From assembly GCA_037042915.1 (NCBI GenBank), contig CM073203.1:1612001-1676000 (forward strand): a stretch of 64,000 nt of DNA, written 5' to 3'. Below are positions 1-12,496 of the stretch, in pieces. This stretch comes from Auricularia sp. M13. Taxonomy: Eukaryota; Basidiomycota; Agaricomycetes; Auriculariales; Auriculariaceae. Each line of letters opens with the position of its first letter. The first letter of the stretch is position 1. The notes under the pieces were generated by a model. The model was given only the letters and a program-made list of their open reading frames with translations, ran no database searches and was not told the origin of the DNA. Both the position numbers and the translations under genes were made by a program.

Positions 1-204
1 TGCACTGGTGGAAGATGAGATGTGAATATGCACAGAGAAGAGACACTAAGATCGGGAATGGCGAGATGGGGAATCCTGCAGAAACTGGAAATGGTGTACG
101 GAGACTGGGAGTGGGAGTGGGAATGATGTGCGATGCATGTCCGAGACGTAGATGGAACTGTGTCTAGATGAGCAGAGAAGATGGGGATGAGATTTTTTGC
201 GGGA

Positions 205-1274
205 TCACGCGTAGTCCTCGTACTCGTCGCCATCGTACTCGTCGCGGGGATCGTCGTGCAGACGCAGGGCGGCGTGGAGCTCGGTCATGCGGCTGTACAG
301 ACGAGCTCATCAGCACCCTGACTAGGGAAGGAAGAGAAAGACAGACCTGTTAAGCACCTTATCGTGCTCGTAGAAAAAGCACGGATCGGCATCGGGCCCA
401 GCAACATTGACGTCGAACCAGATATCAAGCGACAAGTGCTCATGGAAGCGCGAGATGCCCGCAACACCATGGCGGGCTGCTGCGGCTCTGGGCGCACGCC
501 GGCAGCGTCGACCTGGGCCTGCACGTCGTCGGCGAGGTGCTGGCGGAATCGCTCGACGTCCTCCTCGTCAAGCACGATGGGGCTCCCAGCGATCGGCCAC
601 ACGTCGTTGACCGTCGCCCGCACGCCGATCGTCGTCCACGCACAATGCCGCGGGAACGGGAAGCGCACGACGGATTGCAGCGGCGCGCGGCGCGACTCGG
701 CGACGCCCTCGCCGATGGGCACGACGTGCTCGGCGAGCGGGACGAGCGGCGCGCAGCGCTGGCGCTCGAGCGCGCCGACGGGCGCGAAGCCCGCGACGAA
801 CGCGACGAAGACCTCCTCGCCCGCCGCGCCGGGCTCGCGCGGGTGCACGGCGTAGACGAGGCCGAGGTAGCGCCGGCGCGTGAACTCCTCGAGCTCGCCC
901 GGGCGCGCGACCATGCGCACGCCGCGCGCCGCGAGCCCGAACGCGACGAGCGTGCCCGGCCGGATGCGCGGCGGCGCGCCGGGGCTCGGCGGGCGCTGCG
1001 GGACGGCGGGCGGATTCGGGGCGCGGCGCGCGGGGGCGGAGGGGAGTAGGTCCGGCACGAAGCTCGCGCGGCGGGCGACGGCGCGCGGGCGCGGGCGCTG
1101 GGCGGGCTGGGCGGTGGGGAACCCGCCGGGCGAGATGGGCCCGCCGAAGGTCACAGCGACCGCGGGCGGCGTGTGGGCGTCGTCCTCGTCTGCCTCCGGA
1201 GATTTTACCTCTGAGGGCCGGCTGGGAGTCGGGGCGGCGATGGCGAGCGCTGTCGGGCGGCGGCGCATGCTCAT
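205..1274 (-). CDS. Proline/arginine-rich hypothetical protein, one-base frameshift
   Basis: I do not recognise this protein. The start at 1274 gives an N-terminus rich in Pro, Arg and Ala (about residues 1-115), followed by a more ordered region containing FTRRRYLGLVYAVHP and VRFPFPRHCAWTTIGVRATV. The C-terminus is acidic and ends DEYDGDEYEDYA at 205-207. Two exons are inferred: 347-1274 and 205-292, with a 54 bp GT-AG intron. Their sum is 1016 nt, one short of a multiple of three. The reading frame shifts between about 469 and 500: upstream it reads VDAAGV and downstream it continues HGVAGISRFHEHLSLDIWFD. The product would be about 338 aa if one base is missing from the sequence. The start is supported by a TATA box about 50 bp upstream. 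It could be a true null allele or an assembly indel. Confidence 0.62.
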
Positions 1275-1322
1275 TTCTGGGATTCTTGGTTGGGATTGTG
1301 TCTGGTCGACGCGTCGCGTCTG

Positions 1323-1329
1323 TTTTATA
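1323..1329 (-). promoter_or_regulatory. TATA box of the 205-1274 gene
   Basis: TATAAAA on the minus strand lies 49 bp upstream of the ATG at 1274, the spacing seen for several other genes in this window. Confidence 0.6.
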
Positions 1330-3289
1330 CCCCGCGCCAACAGTAAACAACCACCGCACGGGCGTGGAGACGTGGTGGCCGAACCGGCTCGCCGTCGTCT
1401 GCAGCGTCCATGATTGGTATGTACGGTGGTGGACGCCAAACTCGACACCGGTGTTAGCCGCCATGACGGATCGGCAACGATCGTGCCACGCGAGCTGCCA
1501 AACAACGCCCGATCCGGGCGATCCGGTCGATAGTCAGTAATTCCGCTGGGATGAAGAAATTCAGGGGCCAAGGTGTATACCTCCGGTCACCAGTGCACGC
1601 TTCAATGTTCAGACATTGGACCACGGAGTTGTCAAATGTGAGTGGCCATGATGGACCACCAGCTTCACGTCTACCACGCGAGAATTTGTGCTCTCAAAAA
1701 CGCACCACTCTGCAGTGCATGAAGCGCGCTGAACTGGACGCGCCACGCGGAGGTTCAGCGACTGACATTCATAGAGTACCATGAGCTGCGATGCCTGGGC
1801 CAACACACCGGAAAACCAACGGAAAACTGGCCTATTGAGATTATGTGCTCTTTGCCTTCCGTTCCGTGCGGTACATTCACGCCAAGGATCCGAGCCTGAA
1901 AGCTTTTGTTTTTGCGCGATTGATCAAGACGGAATCCAATGACGACGTACACATTGCAGCAATGTTTTCTGCAGTCTCTTTTGGGTCTCATTCAGGGCCC
2001 GGAACGAGCATGCTGAGTCGCTGGAAACCGACACACTGGAAGAAGGTGCGGAGTTCAGCGCTTGTCATGATCACTCGACCATCGATATCTGCCTCGCGCC
2101 GTTGCACTACATACATTCCGACATTCCGACGCGCTACGCTTGCGCGAAGACGCGCTTAGCTGGTTCTTCCGCCTGTGACGCTGTAACTTCTTCAAGTTTT
2201 GCGCGCCATCGGGTTCTGCGTGTGAATTGGGTGCTGGCGTTGCCAATAACGATGACCGACGAGACCATATGAAAAACGCGTTCTCGGAGTGAAGAACGCG
2301 CCAAACGTGCTCAGCTCTTTTTCCCGGATAGCACATTACATCTGGCGCTGCTCCTGAGTCACATTTTCATGGACGCGTGGCTCGGAGCTCCTCGCTCAGC
2401 TACCTGTGCTCAATTCGGCTCAGTCGTTTACGCTCAGCTGTGCTCAGTGCTCCGAGTCGAATGCGTGCACAACTGCGGGCTATGCAATGGCCTTTCCGCA
2501 ATCTTGCTGGCCATATGGCTGGAACACGCAATAGCCCGGAGGCGGCCGCGACCTGCGTCCTCCCCGCGCTCCGTTTAATTGGTGCAGGCTTATGGACTCA
2601 GGCCTTCCCAACGTGCTCTTCCAAAGTCGCTCGACGGACCAGCGTCTCGCGAAGGTAGGAATCGAATGTATGTATCACCATGCTGATGCGTGGAGTCAGT
2701 GGATAGTTGCTACATACTGCACTCCGAGTCTTCGCGTGAAGTTCATGTTCCATAGTATGAGCCACGCGTGTTGAGGTTGCTCGGGCGCGGCTTTGGGGTC
2801 ACTCACCTTCATGTATATCGTTGGTCTTCCGCGCGGACTCGCATCCGGGTGGTCACTGGCAGATTCGCTCAGTTTGAGTCGCCCGGTTCTGAACGGGGTG
2901 ACAGGCGGCAGAGACCCAGTAGCACGCCTCCGGCTGAGGGTGCCACTGGCACGTCGGGCCCGAGTTCTGCTCCTCGAGAAGGTCCATCTGCAAGCGATGC
3001 AGACTTGCCCTCCACCACGACAGGTTCGTCAGTGCACGACGATCATGGTCAACCTCGCTCAGGCTGACTTTCGGTCCCGACTTTGTTCCAGGGTTCACAC
3101 GGACTGCGGTATACAGTGCAGATTAGGGGTCAGATGCGGAGAGCCCGTGCTACCCTTCCCGTGGATGACTCTCTCCTCTTATGATTGTGCTATCCTCGCA
3201 ATCGTCTTGGTCAGCTGTATTTTGCTCTGGATATTAAGAGCAAGGCAGAATACGGGATTCCGTGAGCATCGCAGTTGCTTCGTAGCATT
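1330..3289. other. Intergenic, no recognisable gene
   Basis: About 2 kb with only short or compositionally unconvincing reading frames on both strands. A plus-strand frame of 196 codons (2793-3383) is open, but it has no domain I recognise and runs into the DUF6533 relic at its 3' end. A GCTCAG-like hexamer recurs loosely around 2394-2455. Nothing else is supported. Confidence 0.5.
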
Positions 3290-3435
3290 ATCTTCTCCAG
3301 ATTTGCCATCGCGGGCCAGACGATTGGAGGATCGCGACTGGTGTGAGATTCACACCGGGCATAGAGTATTTCAGGGGCCATGACCACGGTACCGGTGCAG
3401 TTCTCGCAGAAGTTCGGACAACCCCCATTGACGTT
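3290..3435 (+). pseudogene. DUF6533 C-terminal relic
   Basis: The segment encodes RFAIAGQTIGGSRLV, nearly the same as the RFVIAGQTIGGSR block that starts the C-terminal exon of the DUF6533 genes at 7425 and 13990. After it the frame is broken, and only EYFRGHD and a short tail ending in a stop near 3435 remain comparable. No upstream membrane exons are detectable, so this is a truncated duplicate of the gene tail. Confidence 0.55.
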
Positions 3436-3752
3436 CAAATTGATTGACTCAGCCTGAGGGACTTGCTGCCAGCCTGAACGACGAGTGTGAATGGGAGCAT
3501 TCCGCGTCTTCTGTCACTAGCGCGATCCACAGAAGTAACGGTTCGCTGCGGGTGCACTCGCGGTCCGGCAGCGTTGAGCGGCGTGACAGTCTGCCTCGTG
3601 TCCTCCTCTCACCATGTCGAAGCACGTAGAATGACTGCGTATAGTGGCGAGTCGGCACAGTTGTTGGCCCGTGTGCGATGCGATGTGCGATTGATCAATC
3701 ATCATTGTAGACGTCGCCGAGAGCACCCAGATCGGAGCGCCCGCGCAACCTC

Positions 3753-4442
3753 GTGCGCATGATCTGGCCGACGGGTCTCGGAGACTGTTACGCGAAGTTC
3801 AACATCGACGCGAGCCTGCCGCGGACGGCCGTGCCCTTCGCCGCGTTGCAGGACACGATGCGCCCGCGTGACATCGACCGGGATGTGTCACTCTACGTCT
3901 GGGTTGTCGAGGGCTTGGACGTCGCCGTGTGGTTCAAGGACACCCAGCCCGGCAAGCCCGCCACGGCGCACATCGAAGGACACGGCTTGTCGTACACCGT
4001 GCGGCTGGTGCGTCATCGCTCCTCGTCGACGTTGACTCTTGAGGGACTGACAAACCTGCTCACGGGAAGCATATCCGTCCCACGACGATCGTCCACGCGA
4101 AGCTGCAGTGCGAAGGCGGCGCGGACGAGCTGAACATTCGCCTGCCAGCCGACTTCTCCGGCCGGCTCGTCGTGAACACAACTCGGGGAGCGCGCACATC
4201 AGGATGGCGGACGCATTTCGCCTGCGCGCGAGGATCCTGGATAGCAAATCGCTGGGATGCAAGCGCGGGTATATGCCCGAGCGCTTTGCGTACACGCTGT
4301 TCATCGGAGACGGTTACGGTGCGTCCCACGCGCGACTGGGATGGAAACTGAGGTTGACCAGCGTGCAGACGAGAATACAGAATGGACCGGCACGTCGATC
4401 GAGGTCGTGGGGTATAGTGCGCCAATCCTGTTTTCGGAGATT
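3753..4442 (+). pseudogene. Broken fungal hypothetical gene
   Basis: A degraded gene readable in pieces. The first piece (3753 to about 4010) contains VAVWFKDTQPGKPATAHIEG and LSYTVRLVR. A second frame continues IVHAKLQCEGGADELNIRLPADFSGRLVV (about 4088-4170). After one more shift come LDSKSLGCKRGYMPERFAYTLFIGDGYG and finally WTGTSIEVVGYSAPILFSEI, with a stop at 4440-4442. At least two frame changes are not explained by GT-AG introns. The pattern of a beta-rich region with scored-looking LNIRLP and SGRLVV strands recalls fungal DUF7330-type proteins, but that is a guess. An 85 bp piece of the same family recurs at about 7840. Confidence 0.5.
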
Positions 4443-4444
4443 TA

Positions 4445-5870
4445 GAGTAGCAAAGTACTGGACCGTGTTCATAGGCCATACAAAAGTCCGAGTCCGAACC
4501 CCGGAGACCAAGCGCACTTTTTCTTCGTAAATGCTTCAAATGACGCCGTGCGTCTCCTGGGCCCCCGGAAGCGCAAGCTCGTGACATACAATAGGACGGA
4601 AGGCCCGTTTTGCGCAGCTCGTTCTGTGCTGATGTGGACCAGGTGAACCACCAGGTTGAGCGTTTCCAAGTCCGACATTCGCCTTGCCTTCCAACCGCTT
4701 TGCCAACCCCCCACGGACCATCACGAGCGCACCTGGCTGCCTCTTCTCGCGCGACATCGGCAGCACCGCGCTCTGCATTACTTCGCCACGTGCGAGCTGC
4801 GCGATCGGCGCCTTGAACTCCTACTGCAGCGCCCCCAGCGAAAATCCGTCATACTATAACCTGTGCTTGCGGACGGATTTGACGTGCTGAGTGAGGAGCC
4901 CCGGTCCTGAGGATTCGCCGACCAACGGTCGACTTGGGCGATGATAATGGCTCGCGCGGCGCGCAACGCACGAGCTCGTGCGTCGATACTGCGCGCTTTG
5001 ACTCACGATGCATGCGCACGGGCAACTGCGGCTTCCGCGCTCTTCTCGGGGTACTGTACTCTTATGCTGCCAGCTCGTTTATGGTCCAGGCCTGGTCGAC
5101 TTGCGGATTTAGTCAGGAGCCATCGTGACGGGCGTTCTTGTCCAATTATCAGAAGGATACTGATGAAGAATACCTCGAAGCCTGGTGCGCTGCAGGGTCA
5201 TTCAGGACTGAGTTTCGACTCTCGAGCCGCGCTTCATCCCTGTGGCTCTCTGGTGGATGCGCTCTTCTCCAGGGTACCCTGAGGCTTGCGGCAGGGTGGC
5301 GGGAGATGAGCGATGAGGACGCATCATTCGGCGCTGCTCGTAATCTGCGTCGGCTCTCAGATCGTTCCTCAGGAAGCATAGCACCGCAACGGCATGAGCA
5401 CCTGTCCCGGTGGAAACGCTGCTTGCAGAGCTTCACATCGACTGTCTCAATCGCATCGCTGCACCTCTGCCTGCTCGGGCAATGAGAATCTCCTGTTACT
5501 CTCGCTTCCGAAATGCTTTGTCTGCCCCCCGCCCCCAATTCCGTGCGGCGGCTGCGACTGCGACGAGCCTATCCACGCGCACATCACCGACTTCGCCCTG
5601 ACTTGATTGGCTGGCGTCGCGAACATCTGCAGGCGTCAAACCCCTACACTTAAAGTCTCGCCGAAGAGCTTTGAAGTCTATTCTTGCACGTGTCCTGGCT
5701 ATCTGGGTGATAACTTTGCGTGACGATTGCAGTGTTGACGCGTTGATCTTGCGCTTCGACTGGTCTTTCAGGGATGGCAATGCGTCATCGAGAATCCGTG
5801 CATCGTGTTCAGCCACGAGACAATCGTCGTTAACGATCATCCACTTCGCGGCTCCGAGACCTCGTCCCCG
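4445..5870. other. Intergenic, one unsupported minus-strand frame
   Basis: No recognised gene. A minus-strand frame of 156 codons (5496-5966) is open and Lys/Arg/Ala rich, but it overlaps the promoter and first exon of the plus-strand DUF6533 gene and has no domain I can name, so I do not call it. Confidence 0.4.
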
Positions 5871-5879
5871 TATATATAA
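5871..5879 (+). promoter_or_regulatory. TATA box of DUF6533 gene 1
   Basis: TATATATAA lies 45 bp before the ATG at 5916. It supports that short first exon as the true start. Confidence 0.6.
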
Positions 5880-5915
5880 TCTTGATCTCAGGCTATCCTC
5901 GTCGCCATAACCATC

Positions 5916-7686
5916 ATGAGTGTTTGTTACGGCGCAAGAGTTAGTTGAACCCCAGATGAAAATCACTAATTAACCTCTTCCAGACGTCCTGGAAGCAAAC
6001 CGAATATCTGCAATGGCTTATCCCAGGTGGACAAACGATGTCGGATACATATCGTTTGGATTTGGCGTTCACGATCCTGTGCTGCTATGGTAAGTAATAC
6101 CTTTGTCCTCTGTTACACCGTGCAATTTATTGGGATGCAGTCTCGGCGTTCACCTGGGTTCTTTTCGACTATAGTCAGTCTCGGTTCGCAGCCGTGGCCC
6201 TTGTCTCGGACTGAACAAATCCGCAGCACTCACCTTGCACGACGATGTAGGTACACATCCAGCTTCGTGGTATATTCAATTCAACGATTCAAGGTTATGT
6301 ATATCTGGGTGAGTGTCAGTTCTGCTCTGTGCGTCGTAGTGACCTCGAACGCGACTACATAGAAACGGCCGTTGCAGGCTGGAACTTTCCTATTTTATTC
6401 TGTGGGCTTTCTTTGTCGAGACATAGACAATGGCTCCTGACTAAGGCGAAGTTGAGACTTCTGGGCGTAGCATCTCTAGCAGCCGGGATAGGCATCTACC
6501 TGTGGCCGGAGGTAAGTACTAAGTAGGCATCGGGCGACATCGCGTGAGTTGACTTAAATTGAAGCATACCATCGCTTATGACCCTGATGGTGCTCCCATG
6601 CCCTTTCACACCGTCCGACATGGACCATGCAACGTCTGTCGTCAACCAACCATCAAATGAGGCAATCTATATCAGCGTTCCCGCTATGCAATTTTCAATT
6701 CTTTGGATTGTAGAAGGTGAGATTTACTGTATCATCTGTCTCGCAAGAACCGACTCACGGATAATGCGGACAGTTTTGCTTCAAGCTCGCATATTTGCGA
6801 TCTATAACAGCCGAAAACTCGCGATATTCAACGCCATCTTTTCCTTCTAGAGATTGGGACAATGATGTTCTTCTGGTATTTTCCTGACGTGATGTATGGC
6901 GATTTGGATTTCACGGACCCACCGGTAGTGGCCGGCTGTATCAGGATGTCACGGACTGTGCTCTCTATTGGATCCCAGGTATGTCCCTTTTCTAATGCAA
7001 CCCCTTGTCTTTCAGTCTTGAGAAAGGCATTGCGTTCGAGCTTTGGCTCGCAGCACTGGCTATCGCAAAGCTGCGGCGCAAGATTCTCAAACACGATTTA
7101 CTCACTGTCATTGTCCACGATAGGTCGGTCATTTAGTGCAGATGTGGGATGACTCACACATATGAATTCAGCATAAAATATTTCTTGCTGTGCGTTGTAC
7201 CGCTGGCAGAGGACTAAAAGTGGCGCTCATTGAAGATTATAATAGAGTGGCTCTTGTGATGGTAATACACATTGTCATGGTCAGCCATCCACCACAACCG
7301 ATAACAATGCATAATTAACCCTTGATACAGGCTCAAGTCAGATACAAGGGGGAGCACGTAGTCCCGTGAGCCCCACAACGACAACGCATTCTTGTCTAAC
7401 GAACATGATCACCTTGGCAAGGTTCGTCATTGCGGGCCAGACGATTGGAGGATCGCGAATGATTCTGCATTTACGGCGGGCTTACTTCAAGAGTCACGAC
7501 CATGAGACCGGCATCTCACGACCCAACATTTCGTTCGCGATGGGAACAGTAGACAACCCCGCTCCCAAGCGCAGGATTGTGGACGAGACGTTCTACGTCG
7601 ACGAGCTAATCGACGACTACTCCGGCAACGAGGACGGTTGCGACCACGACGAGGACAATGGAGAGCAAAAACATGCAGTGGCGTAG
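5916..7686 (+). CDS. DUF6533-type multi-pass membrane protein, copy 1 (one frameshift)
   Basis: This resembles the basidiomycete-expanded DUF6533 family of seven-helix membrane proteins of unknown function. A short exon 5916-5939 joins in phase to 5984-6089. The next exons give the family's N-terminal signature: SAFTWVLFDY, then TLTLHDDV, then MYIW joined to KRPLQAGTFLFYSVG. Later segments include ISVPAMQFSILWIVE, LQARIFAIYNSRKLAIFNA (the family's RxxAIY helix), FELWLAALAIAKLRRKILKHD and the tail RFVIAGQTIGGSRMILHLRRAYFKSHD, ending in an acidic D/E-rich C-terminus at 7686. At about 6847 the frame breaks: NAIF is followed by a stop, while the next frame continues LEIGTMMFFWY, consistent with one lost base. 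Exons near 6360-6530 and 7180-7420 are uncertain. The minus-strand copy at 13.7-15.5 kb is its paralogue. Confidence 0.62.
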
Positions 7687-7837
7687 CTAGCGCGCTGCAC
7701 ATGGATACCTGCGTTCGCCGATCATCAGATGTAAAGATGGCTCTGACCGCTGTTGTAACGTAGGAGAGACGTTCCTCAGTTGCTGCAGCCATGCAACCAG
7801 TCGCGAGCGGTCGTGCCTCCCGAGATTCGGCTAGCGT

Positions 7838-8094
7838 CCCTGGTTTAAGGACACGCAGCCCGGAAGCCCGCCACCGCGCACATCGAGGGCGAAGGCGTGT
7901 CGTATAGTGTGCGGCTTGTGCGTCGTCCCGAATTTCTATGCGACTTGCTCAGGGCATACTTCAAGAGTCATGACGGTGCCTCCACTAGCTCACAGTTCGA
8001 CCTTTCCTGTGCTCTTGGGATGTCGGTCAACCTTGCTCCTCAATGCAACTTAGTCGACGAGACGTTCTACGTTCAGGATGATATCCCTGATTAA
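7838..8094 (+). pseudogene. Chimeric relic: fragment of the 3753 family joined to a DUF6533 tail
   Basis: The first ~85 bp (about 7840-7925) match 3933-4017 closely at the DNA level. They encode the same WFKDTQPG...TAHIEG...VSYSVRLVR block, with a frame slip. It is followed directly by LLRAYFKSHD, a stretch starting SSQFDLSCALG, and VDETFYVQDDIPD, which is the DUF6533 C-terminal tail, with a stop at 8092-8094. Two unrelated gene ends are therefore fused within 20 bp. This points to a duplication junction, not a functional gene. Confidence 0.6.
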
Positions 8095-8560
8095 TCCGCC
8101 GCTATTCCCCAGGAAGATGATAAAAAACTATGTAGCAATATCTGAGTGACCGTAGCATTTATAATCTAGCAGGTTCTGTACGATAACTACGGCGCAGGCG
8201 GGCTTCGCGTCGCAGCTGCGGCGACATTGAATTTGAAATGACAGACACGTGTCCGGTGGATCCGGTGGATCTGGCCGCATTTGGTGGGTGGAATGGCCGC
8301 ATTGTTGAGGAGGCCCAGGAGGGAAGCTTGATTCCAGCTCCGCTCTCGCGCGTTCGCCTCAGGCCGTCGCGGCCGCAGAAACAAAACCGCGACACTGGTG
8401 CATTTATGCGCGTCTTGATGCCCACATTCTTCGCACTGACGACCACTCCGGACTGCGCGAATCGCAGCTCTGGACACTCCGGAATCCGCTGACATCAGCG
8501 AATCATGACTTGATGCCGGCCACCATGTTTGGCGGTCCACTTCCCGGACTCCGGAGCGCA
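8095..8560. other. Intergenic region upstream of the GH31 gene
   Basis: No gene recognised. The segment runs from the relic's stop codon to the GH31 core promoter and presumably holds its regulatory DNA. I see no named operator. Confidence 0.4.
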
Positions 8561-8563
8561 GGA

Positions 8564-8570
8564 TATATAA
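8564..8570 (+). promoter_or_regulatory. TATA box of the GH31 gene
   Basis: TATATAA lies 39 bp before the ATG at 8609. Confidence 0.65.
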
Positions 8571-8608
8571 GGGCAATGGTACTGGGACGCGATTCATGCG
8601 CGTCAGTC

Positions 8609-11600
8609 ATGTTTCAACCTGTTCTTAGTTTATTTCTCTTCGGCGGTGTCGCCGTGTTCTCTGGCGCTTTCGCTCGCCCATCCCCTTCACCTTCTACTTT
8701 CGCCCATCTTCCCCGCAACCTAACTTATCGCGCTGAGCATCCGCTGAGTGTTGCCTCATGTTCAGGTGCGCACTACTCATCCAGACGTTCCCCGCCGTGG
8801 TTCTCATGCCATTTCAGGATACACTCTGGACTCAGTGAAGCAGGACCGCTTCGGTCTGACGGCGCATCTCTCCCTCGCGGGCGCAGCATGCAACGCATTC
8901 GGAAATGACTACCAAGAGCTCACAGTCGAAGTGACTTACGAATCGGCAACGCGGTACGCATCGAGACCATTCCCTGCCAGTAATACCCCCTCACATTTGT
9001 GTTCTCTCTTCAGACTGCATGTCCTCATCGTCGACTCGTCCGATAAACAATTTGTCATCCCGCCCTCCGTGATCGAGCGCCCTGCCCCTCCTACGGAGTC
9101 CTTCACCGAGTCGTCAGAGCTCGTGTTCAACTACGACTCGCAACCGTTCGCATTCTGGATCACTCGGCGCGACGAGCCGGACGGCACGCCCCTCTTCGAC
9201 ACGCGCGCCGCGTCGCTCCCGCCTACGCCCATCGCGCCCGTCAGAGCGGACGATCCCAGCACGGCGCTCGATGCGTTCCCGCTCGTTTTCGAGGACCAGT
9301 ACCTCCAAGTGTGTTCGCATTCTTTTTCGCTCCTTCACCGGCTGGACTCAAAAATCGTGCTTTAGATCACCTCGGCACTGCCGTACGATGCGAACGTGTA
9401 TGGCCTGGGAGAAGTACTCGCGAGCAGCGGCTTCCGCAGGGACGTCGGCGCCAACGGCGGCAAGGGCTCCATCCAGGCTTTCTGGTCTCGCGACCGCGCT
9501 GACCCGTTTCGATGAGAACTTGTGCGTGTCTTATTTCCCCTTTCTCCGCATTCTCACTCTGCATGCGCGTAGGTATGGTTCGCACCCACTGTACATGGAA
9601 CACCGCGCGACAGACAACGCCTCCAAGACGCATGGCGTATTCCTCATGAGGTATGTATGCACTGCGCGCCTGCTCCATACCGCCTGCTCACGTTTGCGAC
9701 TCTTGCAGCGCTGCCGCGGGAGACATCCTGCTCCTCACGCCGCCGGACTCACCCGTCTCGATCGTGCAGTACCGCATGATCGGCGGCGTGCTCGACTTCT
9801 ACTTTATGGCAGGTCCGTCACCCGTCCAGGTCATCGAGCAGTACGCCGAGATCGTCGGCCTACCAACGTGGCAGCCGTACTGGGCGTTTGGCTTCCATCT
9901 GTGCCGGTACGTATGAGCGTGCACCTTTCAACCTGAAACGGTTGTTCAACGATTTTGCATGTGCAGATGGGGTTACAACAATATCGATGCGACACGCGAC
10001 CAGGTCAACCGTATGCGCGAAGCCAACATCCCGCTGGAAAGTGTGTTGCGTGGCAGCGCTTGAAATTATGCTCATCGTCACGGCTAGCTATGTGGAACGA
10101 TATCGACATCTATGATCGGAAGCGCGACTTCACGACCGACCCCGCCAACTTCCCTGGCGATCAGCTGCGCGCTTTCATCCAGGAACTTGTACGCTTGCCC
10201 GCTCTCTGCCGTGCTCTTCCTCTCTGACGCTTAACTCGTGAAGGCGGACAAGCATCAGCACTGTTCGTCCCCGCGTATGGCGGTTTGCGCGAGCTCATTT
10301 ATTTTCACTCTAGATATCCCCATCGTCGACGCGGGAATCGCTCGGACGACGGACGACAATGACGTCGTAAGCACTTCCTCTACTTACACACGCGCATCCC
10401 GTCAAACTCACTGCGCCACAATTTCTGCAGTACGAGCCCTGGACGAAGGGCGTGGAGCAAAACGTTTTCATGACCAACCCTGACGGCTCGCTCTACATCG
10501 GCGAAGTCTGGCCAGGCAAAACCGTGCGCTCTCCATCTTCCTCTGCGCCTCAGGCTTTCTCACCAAATACCGCTCGAAGGCATTCCCTGACTGGTTCGCC
10601 GAGAAAGCGCAGGGCTGGTGGACGGATGCATTCAGGAAGTGGCGCGAGGACGGCGTGGAATGGAGTGGCATCTGGCTCGATATGAATGAGCTTAGCTCGT
10701 TCTGCGATGGCTCGTGGTGAGTGCCTATTTGTCGCGTTGACATTGGCAGGACTTTGCTGAAATTTCCAAGTGGGTCGGCTGGTAATAAACGTGCGCTGCT
10801 CGAGGGCGTGAAGTCGGCGAACGTATCGGCTACCCGCAAGAAATGCAATCGCGACAGACCGCCAATCGAGCATCACGGAATTGGTGCGGGCGGTATCGAG
10901 GGCATTGACCTGAACACCCCACCGTATGCCATCCACAATGGTAGGCGTCTCTCGCTTTGGCGCCATCCGATTTTCTAACATGGGCTTATAGGATTCGGAC
11001 CTCTGGGAAGCAAGGGCGTGCTTCCTGAAGCCCGGCACGCGGGAGGTTATGCCGAGCTGGACGTGCACAATATGTGGGGCCTGATGGAGGAGCGCGCGAC
11101 ACATCTTGCCCTGCTCGATATCCAGCCGGGACAGCGGCCGTTCCTCATCTCGCGCTCGACGTTTCCCTCGTCTGGCCGGTGGACGGGTCATTGGGTGCGC
11201 TGTCCTTGCTGTTCTGTCCCGCCGCTATCCATCGCTGACCGCATCGATGATATGAAGCTCGGAGATAACCTCAGCGGTTGGGAGTGGCTTTACGCCAGCA
11301 TCCAAGGCATCCTCCAGTTCCAGCTCTTCCAGATCCCCATGGTCGGCGCTGACGCGTGCGGATTCAGTACGTACACGGTCCTTCCGCATAGAAACAGCGC
11401 AGAATCTAATTGGCCTCCGCCTGGTAGTTGGCGACACGAACGAGGAGCTGTGCAATCGCTGGATGCAGCTGGCGGCCTTCACGCCGTTTTACAGGAACCA
11501 TAACGTCCAGGGAGCCATCTCGCAGGAGCCCTACGTCTGGGACAGCGTCGCTGAGGCGTCGCGCCAGGCGATGGCTGTTCGCTATAAGATGCTGCCGTAT

Positions 11601-12404
11601 TGGGTGAGTCTTCGTCTACTTGCGCCGTTTCTCAAGGATGCCTGACTAACTGGTAACAGTACACGCTGTTTGCTGACTCTTCGCGCCGCGGAACGCCTCC
11701 AATCCAGGCGCTGTGGTACGAGTTCCCACTGGAGAAGGAGCTCTTTGGCGTCGACAGACAGTTCCTCATCGGTCGCGACATCCTCGTCACTCCAGTCGTT
11801 GACAAGGAAACCACGACAGTTGACGGTAAGTCTGCATTTGCCTGTCGGTACGAGGCAATCTCTGATCATTTCTCCAGCGTTCTTCCCTGGCGTGGAGTCC
11901 GGCACGGTCTGGCGCGACTGGTACACGCATGCCGCCGTAAACGCCAAAGCACACGAGAAGACCACGCTCGACGCGCCCCTCGGACACATCAATGTCCACA
12001 TCCGCTCTGGGTCCGTCATTCTGCTGCACGGTCTCCTGGGATACACAACCGCGGAGACACGCGAGGGGCCCTATGAACTGCTGGTGTCCCTCGACCAAGA
12101 CGGCAACGCCGACGGCACGGCCTACATCGACGATGGCATTTCGAACCCGCCCGGGCCAAGCGCCGATGTGACCTTCAAGATGTCGAACGGGACGCTGAAA
12201 GTGTCTGCCCAGGGAGACTGGCACATCGAGCGCACGCTGGACAGAATCAAAGTCATTGGCCTGAAGAATGCGCCTACTAAGCTGTCGTTCAACGGACAGG
12301 TGTGGGATCCGGCGTCGTACTCGTTCGACGAGTCCATTGGCCGCTTGGATGTGCCACAGATCGCCTTTGACATTAATAGCGGTGTGGAGATGGTTATCGA
12401 ATGA
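8609..12404 (+). CDS. Secreted GH31 alpha-glucosidase, one-base frameshift in exon 4
   Basis: Glycoside hydrolase family 31, predicted to release glucose from maltose or starch oligosaccharides outside the cell. The start at 8609 gives a signal peptide ([22 protein letters not shown]). Eighteen exons can be joined in phase. Motifs in order: [39 protein letters not shown] with the nucleophile Asp (about 10675), [36 protein letters not shown] and [15 protein letters not shown]-terminal beta-sandwich ends at 12404. Exon lengths total 2848 nt, one more than a multiple of three. The extra base is near 9507-9510, where DPF runs into TGA (9513-9515) just before [13 protein letters not shown]. As written, translation stops after about 245 residues; with one base fewer the enzyme is 948 aa, normal for fungal secreted GH31. 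Confidence 0.9.
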
Positions 12405-12496
12405 CTCGCTGCTGCTGTACGGAAGAATATTTATCGATAGTTGCCGAGCGAGGCTGCTGCGCTTTCTTCTTCCGCTCATGAACCCAACCTCCAACT

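Noticed and set aside
568-1464. A second minus-strand frame of 298 codons overlapping the first gene
   Set aside because: It is an arginine/alanine-rich shadow in another phase of the same GC-rich DNA and lacks the promoter-matched start.
10524-10579. Apparent frameshift in the GH31 gene between WPGKT and FPDWF
   Set aside because: A 56 bp GTGCGC...AAG intron restores WPGKTAFPDWF. Only the exon 4 shift remains unexplained.
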